Assembly: GCF_022539665.2 (NCBI RefSeq)
Contig: NC_081337.1
Location: 3,634,679 to 3,698,678, forward strand
Length of the DNA stretch: 64,000 nucleotides
From: Daphnia carinata
Lineage: Eukaryota > Arthropoda > Branchiopoda > Diplostraca > Daphniidae
Direction of reading: 5' to 3'
Below are positions 10,593 to 21,661 of this stretch, one piece after another (the stretch's first letter is position 1; the number at the start of each line of letters is the position of its first letter). The notes beneath the pieces are model-generated. The model was not told where the DNA came from and did not search any database. It saw nothing but the letters and a program-made list of their open reading frames with translations. The position numbers and the translations under genes were made by a program.

Positions 10593-13500
10593 TCCGTCAC
10601 TTTCCAATACCTGTAGGGTAGCTGGAGAAAATGTCGGTGTTGTCCCTCCATCTCCTGTTTTCTTTTTAGTGCAAATCCTTTAATTTTTAGTGACATGCAA
10701 GAGAGGCCCTTGTACATAGACATAGAAAGATGAACGCGTAAAGCACTCTTGTCATCCAGAGAATCTCATTTTCAATATACAGTACTTTGTTGTATTAAAA
10801 AAAAACAAATGTATGGTAGGATACAATCCACTTAAAATGACCAAGTTTCTTTCACGATTGATTGCGTGACATCCCTAATAAGGGTCCTTTTTTCACACAA
10901 AACAAAAGGTATTTAGAATAGAGATCTAGCACTCAGCTTTCATTTCGAAACCGGTCCCAAAAGGTGTTCCAAAAGAGAATGTAACCTCGAGACGTGACAA
11001 ATGCTTTTTTTCTTGTTGTTCTCAACAAGATGAGGTGCATCTAAAACTCGACAGTCATGGTTCACATTGTAGAGTTTGCAGTGTGGCGTCGTTTTACATT
11101 CAGTTCATCAGGTGTATTTAAAAATTTCGTAAATTTAACCTTGGTTGCAGTATTCCGTTTTGCGCACCTTGGAAAACTAGCTTCTATTTAGTCATTTCCC
11201 CCGTGATGAATGTGTTATTGACATATATTCGTTGAAACGCATTTTTTCCTTGGTCCCCCTCCTGCCATTCCAAGGCTTTCACGAATAATCATTTTGCCTT
11301 TAAAGCAAAGGATATTTATGCGAGCTTAAAATTCAAACAAACATAAAAGAACAACGAATGCCGAAAAACTATCGTTATCGTTGCAAGACGGCATCTTTTT
11401 AAGTTTATTCGTTTGTCGTTTTCCTACCTTCAACTTTATTTGGTAGTTCAAGGTGAATTTATCTACCGCGTAGCATACGCTGTCAAAAAGACTGTGGATA
11501 ACTTATGTGCGGTTATTAAGTTCTTATGTGATATTTCTGTAAGAAAATTTATTCTTTTATGGTATACCTTTTCATGATTATTGCATGTTTTGAATGAATT
11601 TGCGACAAGGATTCAGTAAAAAAAACGGAGCCATTGTTCTATGTTAGCGTCTGGGATGTCGTCAGTCGTCATGGCAACAATGCAGACATTGGCAGCACTG
11701 TAGATATTATTTTTGAGGGCCAGTTCTGTGGTCTGGAAATAATTATCGACTAGCAAAGTATGTCTAGATGAACGACAAGTCGGACTAACGTGAGAGGTCG
11801 AACAAAACGATTTCGAAGTCTGTTGGTATTCATTCACTCGGCAAGAAAAGAAAAAGCCTGTAAGTTTATGGCTGGTTGATTCGTTCAGAGAATCAAAATA
11901 CACATGGGTAAGGATCGATTTTGACATCATGTCACACTCCAACACCAGCTGGTCGTGTCACGATAGACCGCATGACAGGCAACGAGGTTGGGTGCTTTTT
12001 ATTAGGGATTCAATTTTCATAAGTTTCATGTGCTTCAGAAATACCCTTCTCTGTATTGAAAACAAAGTAATTATTGTGATTGTCAAGAATTATTGAAGTG
12101 TTGTTAATTTTTATCGCTTGAATGTGTCATCGGTCCACGTGTTAGGTTTTGCACCGTATATGACGCATCGCGTGTTTTCAAAATTTGACTAATCCTTCAT
12201 TATTTAAATTTTGAAATGTAGCTTTTTTGTGTAGTTTGTACCAAAGAAAACCTTGACATTTTGAGGAAGGGGACGATTCGACCTGAAATAATTCCAAGGC
12301 TATTCATTTCATCACCCATCCCTAGAGAGTTTGAAATCTTTCACAAAACCCCTCATGGGATTTCAAATAATGGCACGCATGGTCGCTGAAAACGTTTTAG
12401 TTTCAACATAAGTATGAATAATGATGAGTCATACTTTGTTTTCCATACTTCATGATTTAATTATGCAAAATAATTTTTACAAAACCCCTCTTGGGATTAA
12501 AAAAGGCTCCTATGCTTGCTGTGTAATGAAGTATGAATATGATTAGTCATACTTTCTTGTTCAGATTTCGTGATTTAATTGTGCATAAACGTCTGTGCTC
12601 TATGCAAGATCATATAATTCAACTGCTTTAGCTTATAAGTGAACATTGCCCTTTGATATCCTCAGAAGGTATATATACCACATTTGTGTTTAGGAATAGA
12701 TTTTGAAAGAAATTGTGACAAGCAGAGCGTTGGCAAGACTTTTCGTGAACTCATTATTTAGCTAGGGGAAAATGTTTACTCAACCGAAAGTTAAAGCGTA
12801 GTACTAAATTGGATACAGTCGGTACCGATTACACCGCACCTTAGCACGATTGTTTATATTGTTTCGTTCATCAAGCTCCATGGACTGCACGAAATGGGCT
12901 ACAAGGCGTACGCGATTCTGTCGTAACCTGTTGCAGTCAACTTGCTTTTACGAAAACCACACCAAAAGCTAGAAAATCCGTGAAATTAGCGTACCACTTT
13001 AGACCCAGAAACATGATTCAATGAGCGCAATGCAAAGGAATTGCTGTCAACCATTAATTTAATTATTTGGATGCAGGTTTTGCGAGAAACCAGATCCGTT
13101 GAAAATCTGGCGACACTGTTTTTTTTTCTTCCTTTTTTTCTTTTGTTGTTATATAGCTCAGTAGATGTTTGGTACTTGTTCTGTAGTATTGCTTAAACTT
13201 TAGATCCAATAGCTATTGGCCCAGAAACAACAGGTACAGCTTAATAAGACTGATTCCAATATGTTGCATTGTTTTCCTTCCGAGTGCCCTAATTTCAAAA
13301 CTGAAACTACGTTTGCAACTCAGCGTGAATTTAGATTATTTTACGGGTTTTTTATGCTAATATTTGTTATTTTTGTCGGTTATTCGGATTCATGATATTT
13401 CGCTGTTACAAAAAACATAGCTTTAGTTAAATGTGTTAGAAAATCGATATTTAGTCTTTTGGCGTCACCCCCCTGTTACAATGTTTGTTTCGCTATTTAA

Positions 13501-13730
13501 CGTTTTAAATTTTTTAATCATTCGTCATTAAAAACATTGTGTTTCAGGTGCCATTTTCCTACACTAGGAGCGCTATTCAACCTATGCTATTTATTACAGG
13601 CATCAGCTGATGAAACGGTAGGCGCCAGATGGCCCGTTAAGTCACTGCTCAGGAATCGGCACACGTGTTTATTTTAGGCCATGAAAATATAAGAGTTTAA
13701 GTAAGTGGTCAAGAGTAACTATAGTAGATA
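10593..13730. other. Three-kilobase intergenic region, no gene recognised
   Basis: AT-rich sequence between the tetraspan gene and the methyltransferase. No frame shows coding character; a 110-codon minus-strand frame at 11613-11945 has no recognisable features. It contains a two-copy degenerate tandem repeat (12341-12590) and a perfect 12-bp palindrome GGTATATATACC near 12668. The last 50 bases before 13731 are probably 5' UTR. Confidence 0.55.
12341..12590 (+). repeat. Two-copy degenerate tandem repeat, unit about 125-135 bp
   Basis: Copy 1 (12341 to about 12475) and copy 2 (about 12479-12590) both begin with CAAAACCCCTC(A/T)TGGGATT. Both continue with AAGTATGAAT, then GAGTCATACTTT or TAGTCATACTTT, and both end in GTGATTTAATTGTGC or CATGATTTAATTATGC. 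The second copy is shorter by internal deletions. It may be an old tandem duplication or a fragment of a dispersed element. Confidence 0.7.
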
Positions 13731-14944
13731 ATGGAATTACCCGGCGCCCAGAAGGAGTTCGTGGAAATCCTGCATCAAATCAAGGATCCAGCCACACTTC
13801 ATGGATTTTTAAGCTGGATTAAGGAAAACTGGTTCTCCGGCGACAATAACTTGAATATCGGTAAAAACTTTTTGCTCTTGCGGAAGCGTAAGTTGCTATT
13901 ATGATTTGTTCGTTTTTATAGGTAGTCATGAGACTGCTGTTGTTGTTAATGGAGTAGAAGCTGAGGAGCTTCTTGAAAACATTGCTATAGACCTGAGACA
14001 GCTTCTTCCGATGGAAGCTCAACTACCTTCAGAGACTATAGTTTTCCCAAAAATAGGCAAAGTATGCCATTAAAAAAATATAGAAAATGTCACATACCCA
14101 CTCATCACTTTTTCATATAGAATGCCGACTGTCACCCTGCTACAACTGTAAATGTTGATGGCTTCCTTTATGACGACAGGCTAGTGGATGCCTTATGTGA
14201 CGAAGGAAAATTACCCAAAAGTTATTGCACCTCATGTGGTTCCAGAGACACAAAACCATTAAGTAAATCTTAAATCTGAAACATTTACTAATGCCTTCAT
14301 TTTTAAACCTGAATTTGTTAATAGCTTTCATTTCACACTCTGCATCTCGGGAAAACTTGGCTCATGCCTTCAGGAATCTCCTTCCTGACTTAACAGGGAA
14401 ACATCTACTGGACATTGGTTCTCGTTTTGGGGCTGTTTTGTTTGGTGCATTTGCTTACTCACAAGCCAGCAGGATCACTGGAGTGGAAATTAATGCAGAA
14501 CTTGCAGCACTATCACTTTCTATGGTTCACAAATATAACATGCAGGTAAAATTCATACTCCTGATAGGATTTTGGAAGTTTTGAGTTTTTAAACGTATAA
14601 TTCTGCAGTCTAGAGTTGAAGTCTACACGGGCGATATTCGACAATTCGCTCATTTAGTCTCCTCGGCGGACGTGTTGGTGATGCACAACGTTTTTGAATT
14701 TTTTGCTCCGTTGGATGTACAACGGGACTTGTGGCAAGCTCTTAGACAGCTCATTAAACGTGGCGCGCTTATCCTGACATCACCCTCGCTCGAACAAGCT
14801 CTTTCTCCCTTAAACACGAACATTCAGCTGGACCAGTGGGTGGAACAACTGAGTCATCCGTCCAACAATTCATCCATGGATGACGACGACGATGAAGAAT
14901 CTGTTGCGGAGATGGATCTAGTACATTTGTACCGCGTGCTGTAA
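13731..14944 (+). CDS. Methyltransferase-like protein (class I SAM fold), uncharacterised
   Basis: Exons 13731-13860, 13922-14061, 14121-14262, 14325-14545 and 14609-14944 join in phase to about 322 residues. A class I SAM-binding motif is visible at residues 165-173 (LLDIGSRFG), followed by an acidic strand end (ITGVEIN) and a motif IV-like strand (ADVLVMHNVFEFF). Ahead of the fold is a conserved-looking module with VDGFLYDDRLVDALCDEGKL and a CxxC pair at residues 126 and 129 (YCTSCGS), reminiscent of a small metal site. The C-terminus is acidic (DDDDDEE). It resembles uncharacterised animal methyltransferase-like proteins; the substrate is unknown. The ATG follows in-frame stops and lies about 50 bases after a TTTA-rich leader. 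Confidence 0.78.
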
Positions 14945-16357
14945 TAAACCGGCAGACCGACAGATGGCTCAGTCATGGCTTTTTGGCTCGTAACAGTTCC
15001 TTCCAACGCGCACAATCGGGTAACAGAGGAGGACGAACGAGAGAGTCGGATGGAAGAGGTGGAGAGACGTTGACCCACATACCATCGGCAAACGACTCTG
15101 GCCGGCGCGCGCGCGCACCGTTCGTCCTCTTGTCGAAAGAGAACGAAAAGAAAAAAAGGTCCGAAACACACACTCCAGGAATCTGTGACGCTGCACGTTA
15201 GTGTGCTTTATCCGCGTCTCGGGATCTGGTCGATGTGAAAGCGATCGAGGCAGAACGACAAAATGCCGACCAAAGGGTCGGCAATGGAAGAGGCGGCGTG
15301 AATGGTTAAAGGACAACAGCAACGTGTCTGAGCACTTTAACCGTTTAAAAAGCGTTCTGACGTCATCACCTTAGTTTCTAAAAAGTAAGTGCCTTCTGTG
15401 CCTGCATTTCATTAAGTTAACGCTAATCAACCGGTCAACTTTTGTTTTCTATTTGATGCTTTTCGCCTTTAAAAACATGGAGGTAGTCTTTGAGCTTAAA
15501 ACACGTCAAAACCATTCTTGGGCTTTCTTGATGCAGTCGGCAAAACGGCCATAGTGTGTCGGACCTTATATTGATCGGTTTCGCGCAACCCACCATGGAG
15601 CTGTCAAGGTCGTCTGTTTGTTTTGAGACGTTGGAAAATACGAAATAGTCCAACCCCTGTAACTTCTAATTTAGTTTTATTCTTTTGTTTAAAAAAAAAA
15701 CGTGGGGGTCAACGTTTCGTTTTCGAGGAACGTTTTCTCCTCCCTGTGTGTATGTCTACTGGTGTGTAGCTGGGTGCCAGAAGCCGCAGCGTAGTAGCGT
15801 GTACATGACTCACGCGGCAGTTCGGGTGTGGTTGATTTTCTAGATGCGCGGACATACACATACACTGTTACACACACCTCGTATGTTTTCAGTTATCCCA
15901 TAATAATAAGAATAATAAAAAAGGGAATGGAAAGGAACTTTTTATTCCGTTTTTTTTTTGCTAGCATGTGTTAGCCTTTCTTTTTTCTTTCCTTCCTTTT
16001 GTTGGGCGTGGATTTTCATCGCAATTTATTGATTACGTTCTTTTCTCTTTTTTTTCGATTATCGTTTTCGCTTTTCTCATTCGGGCAGGGAAGGTTTTCA
16101 GAATCCTATTTGCTCTCCTGTCTGGCTATGGGAGGGCATTGGGGGTTCTATAATTAGTTCGCCGGGACACGGCGTCCTATTTGGCCATGTATAGCACGTC
16201 AGAGGTGCATACGGTGAAGTATCTACAAAAAATCGAACACGTTTTTTTTTCCACTGTTGCAATGTTATCGATTCTACTTTTTTTTTGTATTCGCTAATGT
16301 AATATTCTTTTTTTTTTTTTTTTTTTTTTTAATCTTCTCAGGTTTTCTCAATAGAAA
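14945..16357 (+). promoter_or_regulatory. Promoter, probable non-coding first exon and 5' UTR intron of the USP2-like gene
   Basis: About 1.4 kb with no convincing coding frame. A GC-richer stretch at 15000-15384 ends at AAAA/GTAAGT (donor at 15385), and a very long T tract followed by TTCTCAG/G lies at about 16310-16340, just before the ATG at 16358. I read this as a non-coding first exon with a 0.96 kb 5' UTR intron. The exon 5' limit cannot be placed. A CG dinucleotide run lies near 15106. Confidence 0.5.
15358..15365. promoter_or_regulatory. CRE/ATF site TGACGTCA
   Basis: A perfect palindromic cAMP-response element, TGACGTCA, sits 20 bases upstream of the proposed donor of the USP2-like first exon. 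The match is exact; function is inferred. Confidence 0.45.
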
Positions 16358-19300
16358 ATGCCGGTGTTGACGTCATCGACTTCGTCGCCCAGTCGGCGAC
16401 TAGGAGGATCTTATACATCTTACAGTTCGTCGTACGGCGGCGGCGGCGGCAGCTCCTATTCACGCTCGTCGTCGACTTTCAGCAGCAGCACTACCGGACG
16501 GACGTCCAGTTTGGACCGTTCGCCATACACGTCTAGCTATGTTAGTGGCAGCTACAAGTACACCAGTCCCTCGGTGTCGATTACGAGGGATTATTCGGTA
16601 TCCTCTAGACCCCCCATATCGTCGACGAGAACCAGTTCTTCCTTGTACAGGTAAAATGAGAACGGCCTCCACTCAATCCGAGAGGCCCGTATCGTATTTC
16701 GAGACATAAAAGCAAAGAAATAGGGACCTCAGTTGGCCACGTTTTTTTTTTTTTAAACATTCTGCCCAATTTAAAACGACAAACATTCACGAGTTCATTA
16801 GAGCTATGCCTCTTTTTAAAATGAAAGAGGGAAAGAAGGGGTGGTGGATATAATTAGAATAAATGCTCAGGCGAGATGTTTCTAACAGTCTCTCTCCCCC
16901 CAAAGTCGTTTTCAAAAAAAAAAAGGGAAAGGATGTACAGAACAAATATCCACTCAACTAACGGCTAATTTATGCACACCATTTATTTTGTTGTTGTTAT
17001 TATTCGTGACACTAGTTCTTCTTCGACACGGACGTCGCCGGCCCGCAGCTATTTTTCAACCCGCAAATCCACTTCGGAAGATGGCGCCAGCGGTTCGCGG
17101 AATCGAGAGACGCAGTCGGAAACGAGGGATATGTCCAGCAACAGCAATAATAATTACCTGAACGGCAACATAAAAAAGTCACGAGATTACTCGTCCAATT
17201 TCGTGCCTTCCTCCACTTTATCGAAATATCGAGCGGAGCGCGCCAGTCTGACTAATGGGACGTCTAGCATCTCGTCGCGAACGAAATACTCTACGGAGAG
17301 GGATCCCGAAATACCGAAAATCAGCGAGCGAATTCGTAATTTTCAGCCGTCCAAATCGGTGGGCGAAACTCCCGTTTTCAGATCGCGTTTCCTGCGCTCC
17401 TCGCAGCCGGACGCCGATAAAAAGGAATCGGAAAATGCGGAAGATGTGCGACCGACTGTTTCTGATTTGCGACGGCGCTACGACCAGAATCGCAACCACG
17501 TGACTCCCGAGAGAAGTCGCACGCCGGTAGCCGCTTCGACTGTTTCCAGTAGCAAGCCGCCGATTGGCGGATCCAAATCGAGCCGAACGACAGCGTCCGG
17601 TTACGGTTCAGACAGCGACGAATCTGTGGAACTCGATGGAAGGAGCACGCCAGTCAACCAGCGTCTCGCAGCAGTTGGCGCCGCTGCACGCACCCAAAAC
17701 AGTCAGACGCCCGACAGGATCGTCAATGGAGATAGAGCCACCCCAGCCAGACCGGCCGTCACGAAAGATGTAGCTCGATCATCTTCGCCATCTACGCTCT
17801 CATCCTCATCAGACGGCGATAATCAGGTAACTATAGTAATTACTAATTTAGCCCATAGATGGCTCTGTTTAATTTTCGAGGATTTTTTTTTTAATTTTTG
17901 ATTGTTGTTGTATGTAACACTGTGGGTGGGGGGTTGATAGGATGATGTGTTGTTTTGGCGTCAACTGGATCCAACCGGTCGTCCTTGTTGGTTGCACTTT
18001 TATTTTAAAATTAAAACCGCCTTCTCCTGGCTCGCGTCAGCATCACCCGACCGCGTCTTGGTTCGACTACCCCCAAGGACTTTCACCTCCCGATGTAGCG
18101 CGCGTCATCCGCCGTGACCCGATTTAAAACAATGCGCAAGGCCCTGCTGCTATTTTGTTCCAAAACGCATACTCGTCAGGCTCTGTTTTTCCTCTTCGTT
18201 TGACTTGCCCATTGATCTTGGTCGAAGTGATCGAATTACTACGTCAGGAGAGGTGTTGTGTCCTTGCTGGCAGCTGTTTCCTGGGGCATACATTTAGATA
18301 CATCTTTCTCGCTCTTATATCCTATTTGAAATAGAGGCGCTGGAAGAAAAGGTTTGCGAGCGTGGCCCAAAGTGGCCAGCTAAAAATACAAGACGTCCAG
18401 CAACGTAGACACAAAGTTGAATCAGTCTTAATGGTCCTCTTGGCATTTTCTTTCCGGGATTGGAGGCGTGCCCGGATTTTCAGACATTTTGACAGCTTTC
18501 ACAAGTGAATGTCGAAGAAAATAGGCAGGTCTCAAGTTTCCACATCTTTTTCTTTTAAAAGAATCCCCCTATTTAGACGTACCCGGAATTTACAAAAGGT
18601 GTACAGTATAAGGCTGTTTTTTTTTGTCAGCCTTGCCGTGACCATGAACATTAAAACAAATTCAAAAGGAATTTAAAGTTCCCGCCTTTCTATCACGATT
18701 CGTCATGCAAATATAATAACATTGCGCAATTTCAAGGAATGAAGTATAACCGGAAAAACAAGTCTATAATATTCAAATGATCAAGGAAATAGGAATATTT
18801 TTTGTTTCTTTTTGAACACAACATTCCTTTCATCACATGCATAGAAGGGCGGAGACGTGGAATGATAGACTTTAGGTTTGTAATCAGTTTGTCGTTTTTA
18901 CATGGTCCTTGAAGACAAGATAATTTGACCCTAGACAAGTTGTCTCAGTCCAATTCGATCCAGTTGACGGGCAAGCAAAAATTGGCGTGATATAAAAAAA
19001 AAATCATAAACATTTTAAGATATAGCCCAGCCCGTTAAAGTGGCTTTGAAATGTATGCGCGCGGAATTCGTATCAGTTGACCTTCTATTGTCGGGAGTGA
19101 ACGGGACGGTAGAAGGCCATTCGCCAATGGGGAAACGGTTAGACGGGACAAGGTAATCGGGTTGCGGCATCACGAATGAGGAAAAAGAAGGAGAAAGGAA
19201 GAAAGAGAGAAACAAAATGTGGATTGAAGCTAGAGGGAGAGAGCCAAGTCCATCAAAAAATAAGGAGCCGTACAGGGCACAAATCTGCCAGTGGCTGCTC

Positions 19301-21542
19301 GGATCTCCTGCCAGTCAGCTGACAATTTTTTTTTGCCTTTCATTTCACATTTAGAAAGTCTTCCGTGTAGTCCCCCCCCATACAATTTTTTATTCCGTCC
19401 AAAACCTTTATACTCACATTTGTTTGTGTGTGCTACGACTATTTTAAAGTTTGTGTTAAGTGCTAAATTGATCGCAATGGTTACAATTTTGAACGCTTCC
19501 ACCCTGGAATGGGTGCACGGTGTTGACGAGGAAGCTCGTGTCAAGTCGAGTATCAAATTGAATCATTTGCTCGGACGCCGCGAGACACCTCTTTCACCGA
19601 CAACGTTGTCACGCAGCTTTCTGGCGCTATTTAGGAAATATCAGTACTCTTTTCCTGTAACTGATTTACAAGGAGTAGGTTCATAAGTCATTGAGTTTCT
19701 ATTCCCGCTCTTCTTTATTGATCATTTCTGTTTGATCGATTTTTGCTGATTTCTTATCTTTTTTCTTTAAAAAAAAAAAAAAAAAGGATGGCGGACATCT
19801 TTCGGCTGTTCGATCTTCAGCTACCTCAGCAAAGTTGGGCGGAGCGAGAGCATCGCGGCATTCGATTTCGGATTCAGTCGATCAGACGTCAGAGACGTCG
19901 TCACCAAAATTGGCGCCCAGATCACGCACCTGTAGTTCGAGCCAACCCAAGACGGCATCCAATGAGAGCACAGGATTGGTTGGGCTCAGAAATATTGGCA
20001 ATACGGTATGTGCCCAGAATCAATGAAATACTCCTACGAATGGTTAACGGAATCGTATGGAAAATGGAGTAATTTAATGCCTATTGTATTGATTCATGTG
20101 TTGTTTTTTCCCTATTAGTGTTTCATGAATTCGGTGCTACAGTGTTTGAGCAACACTCGCTCTGTGCTTGAATACGTCATATCCAACGAGTACGCCAATC
20201 ACATTAATACTTCCACGTCCTCAATGAACGGAGCTCTCATTAAAGGTATTTCTTTTTCATTGCGTCATCAACATGTTCGTGTTGTCAACTGCTTTTTTCT
20301 TGTTTTGTTTTTACAAAAACCAGCTTTCGCTATTGTCTTGGCCGAATTATGGAAGAAGGATGAAGATGAAGACGATTCGTATTCATCTAGCGCTGTTAAT
20401 CCAACAGCTCTGAAAAGCCAGGTAAAAAAAATTTAAAATTACAAACCAATTCGATTGAGTTTCATTTGATCTTTATCACAGATTCAAAAGTTTGCTCCAC
20501 GGTTCATGGGGTACAACCAGCAAGATGCCCAGGAATTTCTCAGATACCTTTTGGAAGGTTTGCACGAAGATGTGAATCGTATTGCCGTCAAGCCCCGACC
20601 TCTCGAACATGACATTTCCGATAATTTAAGGTAAGTAATTGAATTATGTGTTTGTTCGACAGTGCTGACATCGCTGTCATTTCGTGTCAACAGTGATTCG
20701 GAGAAGGCCATCGAATCGTGGAAGCGTTACTTGAGGAGAGACGACTCGAAAATTGTGGACCTGTTCGTCGGCCAGCTCAAGTCGACCCTGCAGTGCACTG
20801 TCTGTGGTCACTGCAGCGTCACGTTCGATCCCTTCTGGGATCTCTCTCTACCTATACCGCCGTCCAGCAAGAGCAACGTCAAGTTAGGTCACTGCCTCGA
20901 TCTTTTTGGCAAGGAAGAAATACTCGACGGAGATGAAAAGCCGGTAAATCAACTTTTTGAAAATTGGTATTTATTCGTGACTAAATTGGATTCCATTTTG
21001 TTTTATTGCAATTGCAGACGTGTGCGAAATGCCAAACTCGGCGCAAGTGCACCAAAAAATTCACCATACACAAGTTCCCTCAAATTCTTGTCCTTCGTAA
21101 GCCTGATCTCCATCTCTCGATCGAAATTGAACTAAAATAAAAAATACTTGTCTCTTTAGATTTGAAACGATTCAGTCCCGGTGAACGATTTCGCAAACTG
21201 GATGCCAGCGTAGATTTCCCTCTGACAGATTTAGACATGTCAGCGTACACCAGTCCAGGTATCAAACAATTACCCTGCAGCTATCAACTCTACGGAGTTA
21301 TCAATCATTCGGGATCGGCCTATTCGGGACATTATACAGCCTCATGCCGTCATCCCTTCAGTGGCAATTGGCACGAGTACAACGATTCTAGGTGACATGA
21401 AATGTTTGCTAAAATAATGAAATGGCAATGTACTTATCTTTAACTTCTTCCTAGGATTTCAAATCTGACACCTCAGCGTGTTGTTTCATCGGAGGCTTAT
21501 CTACTGTTTTACGAGTTGGAATCGACCGAAGCTCGTTTATAG
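16358..21542 (+). CDS. USP2: Ubiquitin carboxyl-terminal hydrolase 2-like (USP family), long isoform
   Basis: Cysteine protease that removes ubiquitin from substrates. Exons: 16358-16650, 17016-17826, 19787-20005, 20119-20245, 20324-20421, 20482-20630, 20694-20943, 21018-21096, 21160-21391 and about 21455-21542 (about 781 residues). Residues 1-400 are disordered Ser/Arg-rich sequence with a Gly run. The USP domain starts at [11 protein letters not shown], with the Cys box [15 protein letters not shown] (nucleophile at about Cys442), the QQDAQEFL box, and the His box [13 protein letters not shown] (His about 733) followed by EYNDS (Asn/Asp about 750). Two CxxC pairs (CTVC and CAKC) form the zinc-binding fingers. 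The order and wording ([40 protein letters not shown]) match vertebrate USP2/USP21, and the C-terminus [10 protein letters not shown] matches USP2. The Cys-box triplet TGT is the first codon of its exon. Confidence 0.95.
17827..19476 (+). other. Long USP2 intron with probable internal promoter
   Basis: About 1.65 kb of non-coding sequence between the second coding exon of the long form and the alternative first exon. The promoter and 5' UTR of the short form should lie in the last few hundred bases; a C-rich stretch is at 19371-19379. No other exon was recognised. Confidence 0.45.
19477..19656 (+). CDS. USP2: Alternative first coding exon of the USP2-like gene (short isoform)
   Basis: Inside the 1.96 kb intron of the long form, an ATG at 19477 in a good context (GCAATGG) opens 60 codons ending at a phase-0 donor CCT/GTAACT. 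The next exon, at 19787, begins in phase 0, so splicing gives a protein of about 473 residues with the complete catalytic domain but without the disordered N-terminus. The encoded peptide contains a hydrophobic [17 protein letters not shown] stretch. It resembles in character the short unique N-terminus of the mammalian USP2-45 isoform (Pro-Leu-Ser-Pro followed by Leu/Phe-rich helix). The coding frame stays open further upstream without another ATG. The parallel is an inference from memory of the mammalian protein. Confidence 0.6.
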
Positions 21543-21655
21543 TTGTATCGGACAAATCATGAATGGTGAAGGGGAAAAAAAGAAGCAAAAAAATCATTAT
21601 TAAATGCCCACCCCCCTCCTTCAAAGCACTTAACACGATAACTTTAAAATTTAGG

Positions 21656-21661
21656 AATAAA
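21656..21661 (+). terminator. Poly(A) signal AATAAA of the USP2-like gene
   Basis: AATAAA 115 bases after the stop codon at 21542, followed by a T-rich and then GT-rich stretch (GGTGTGTATACGTG). A good candidate for the cleavage signal. Confidence 0.6.

Noticed and set aside
11613-11945. A 110-codon frame on the minus strand in the spacer
   Set aside because: Length is within chance for this composition and no motif or splice partner was found.
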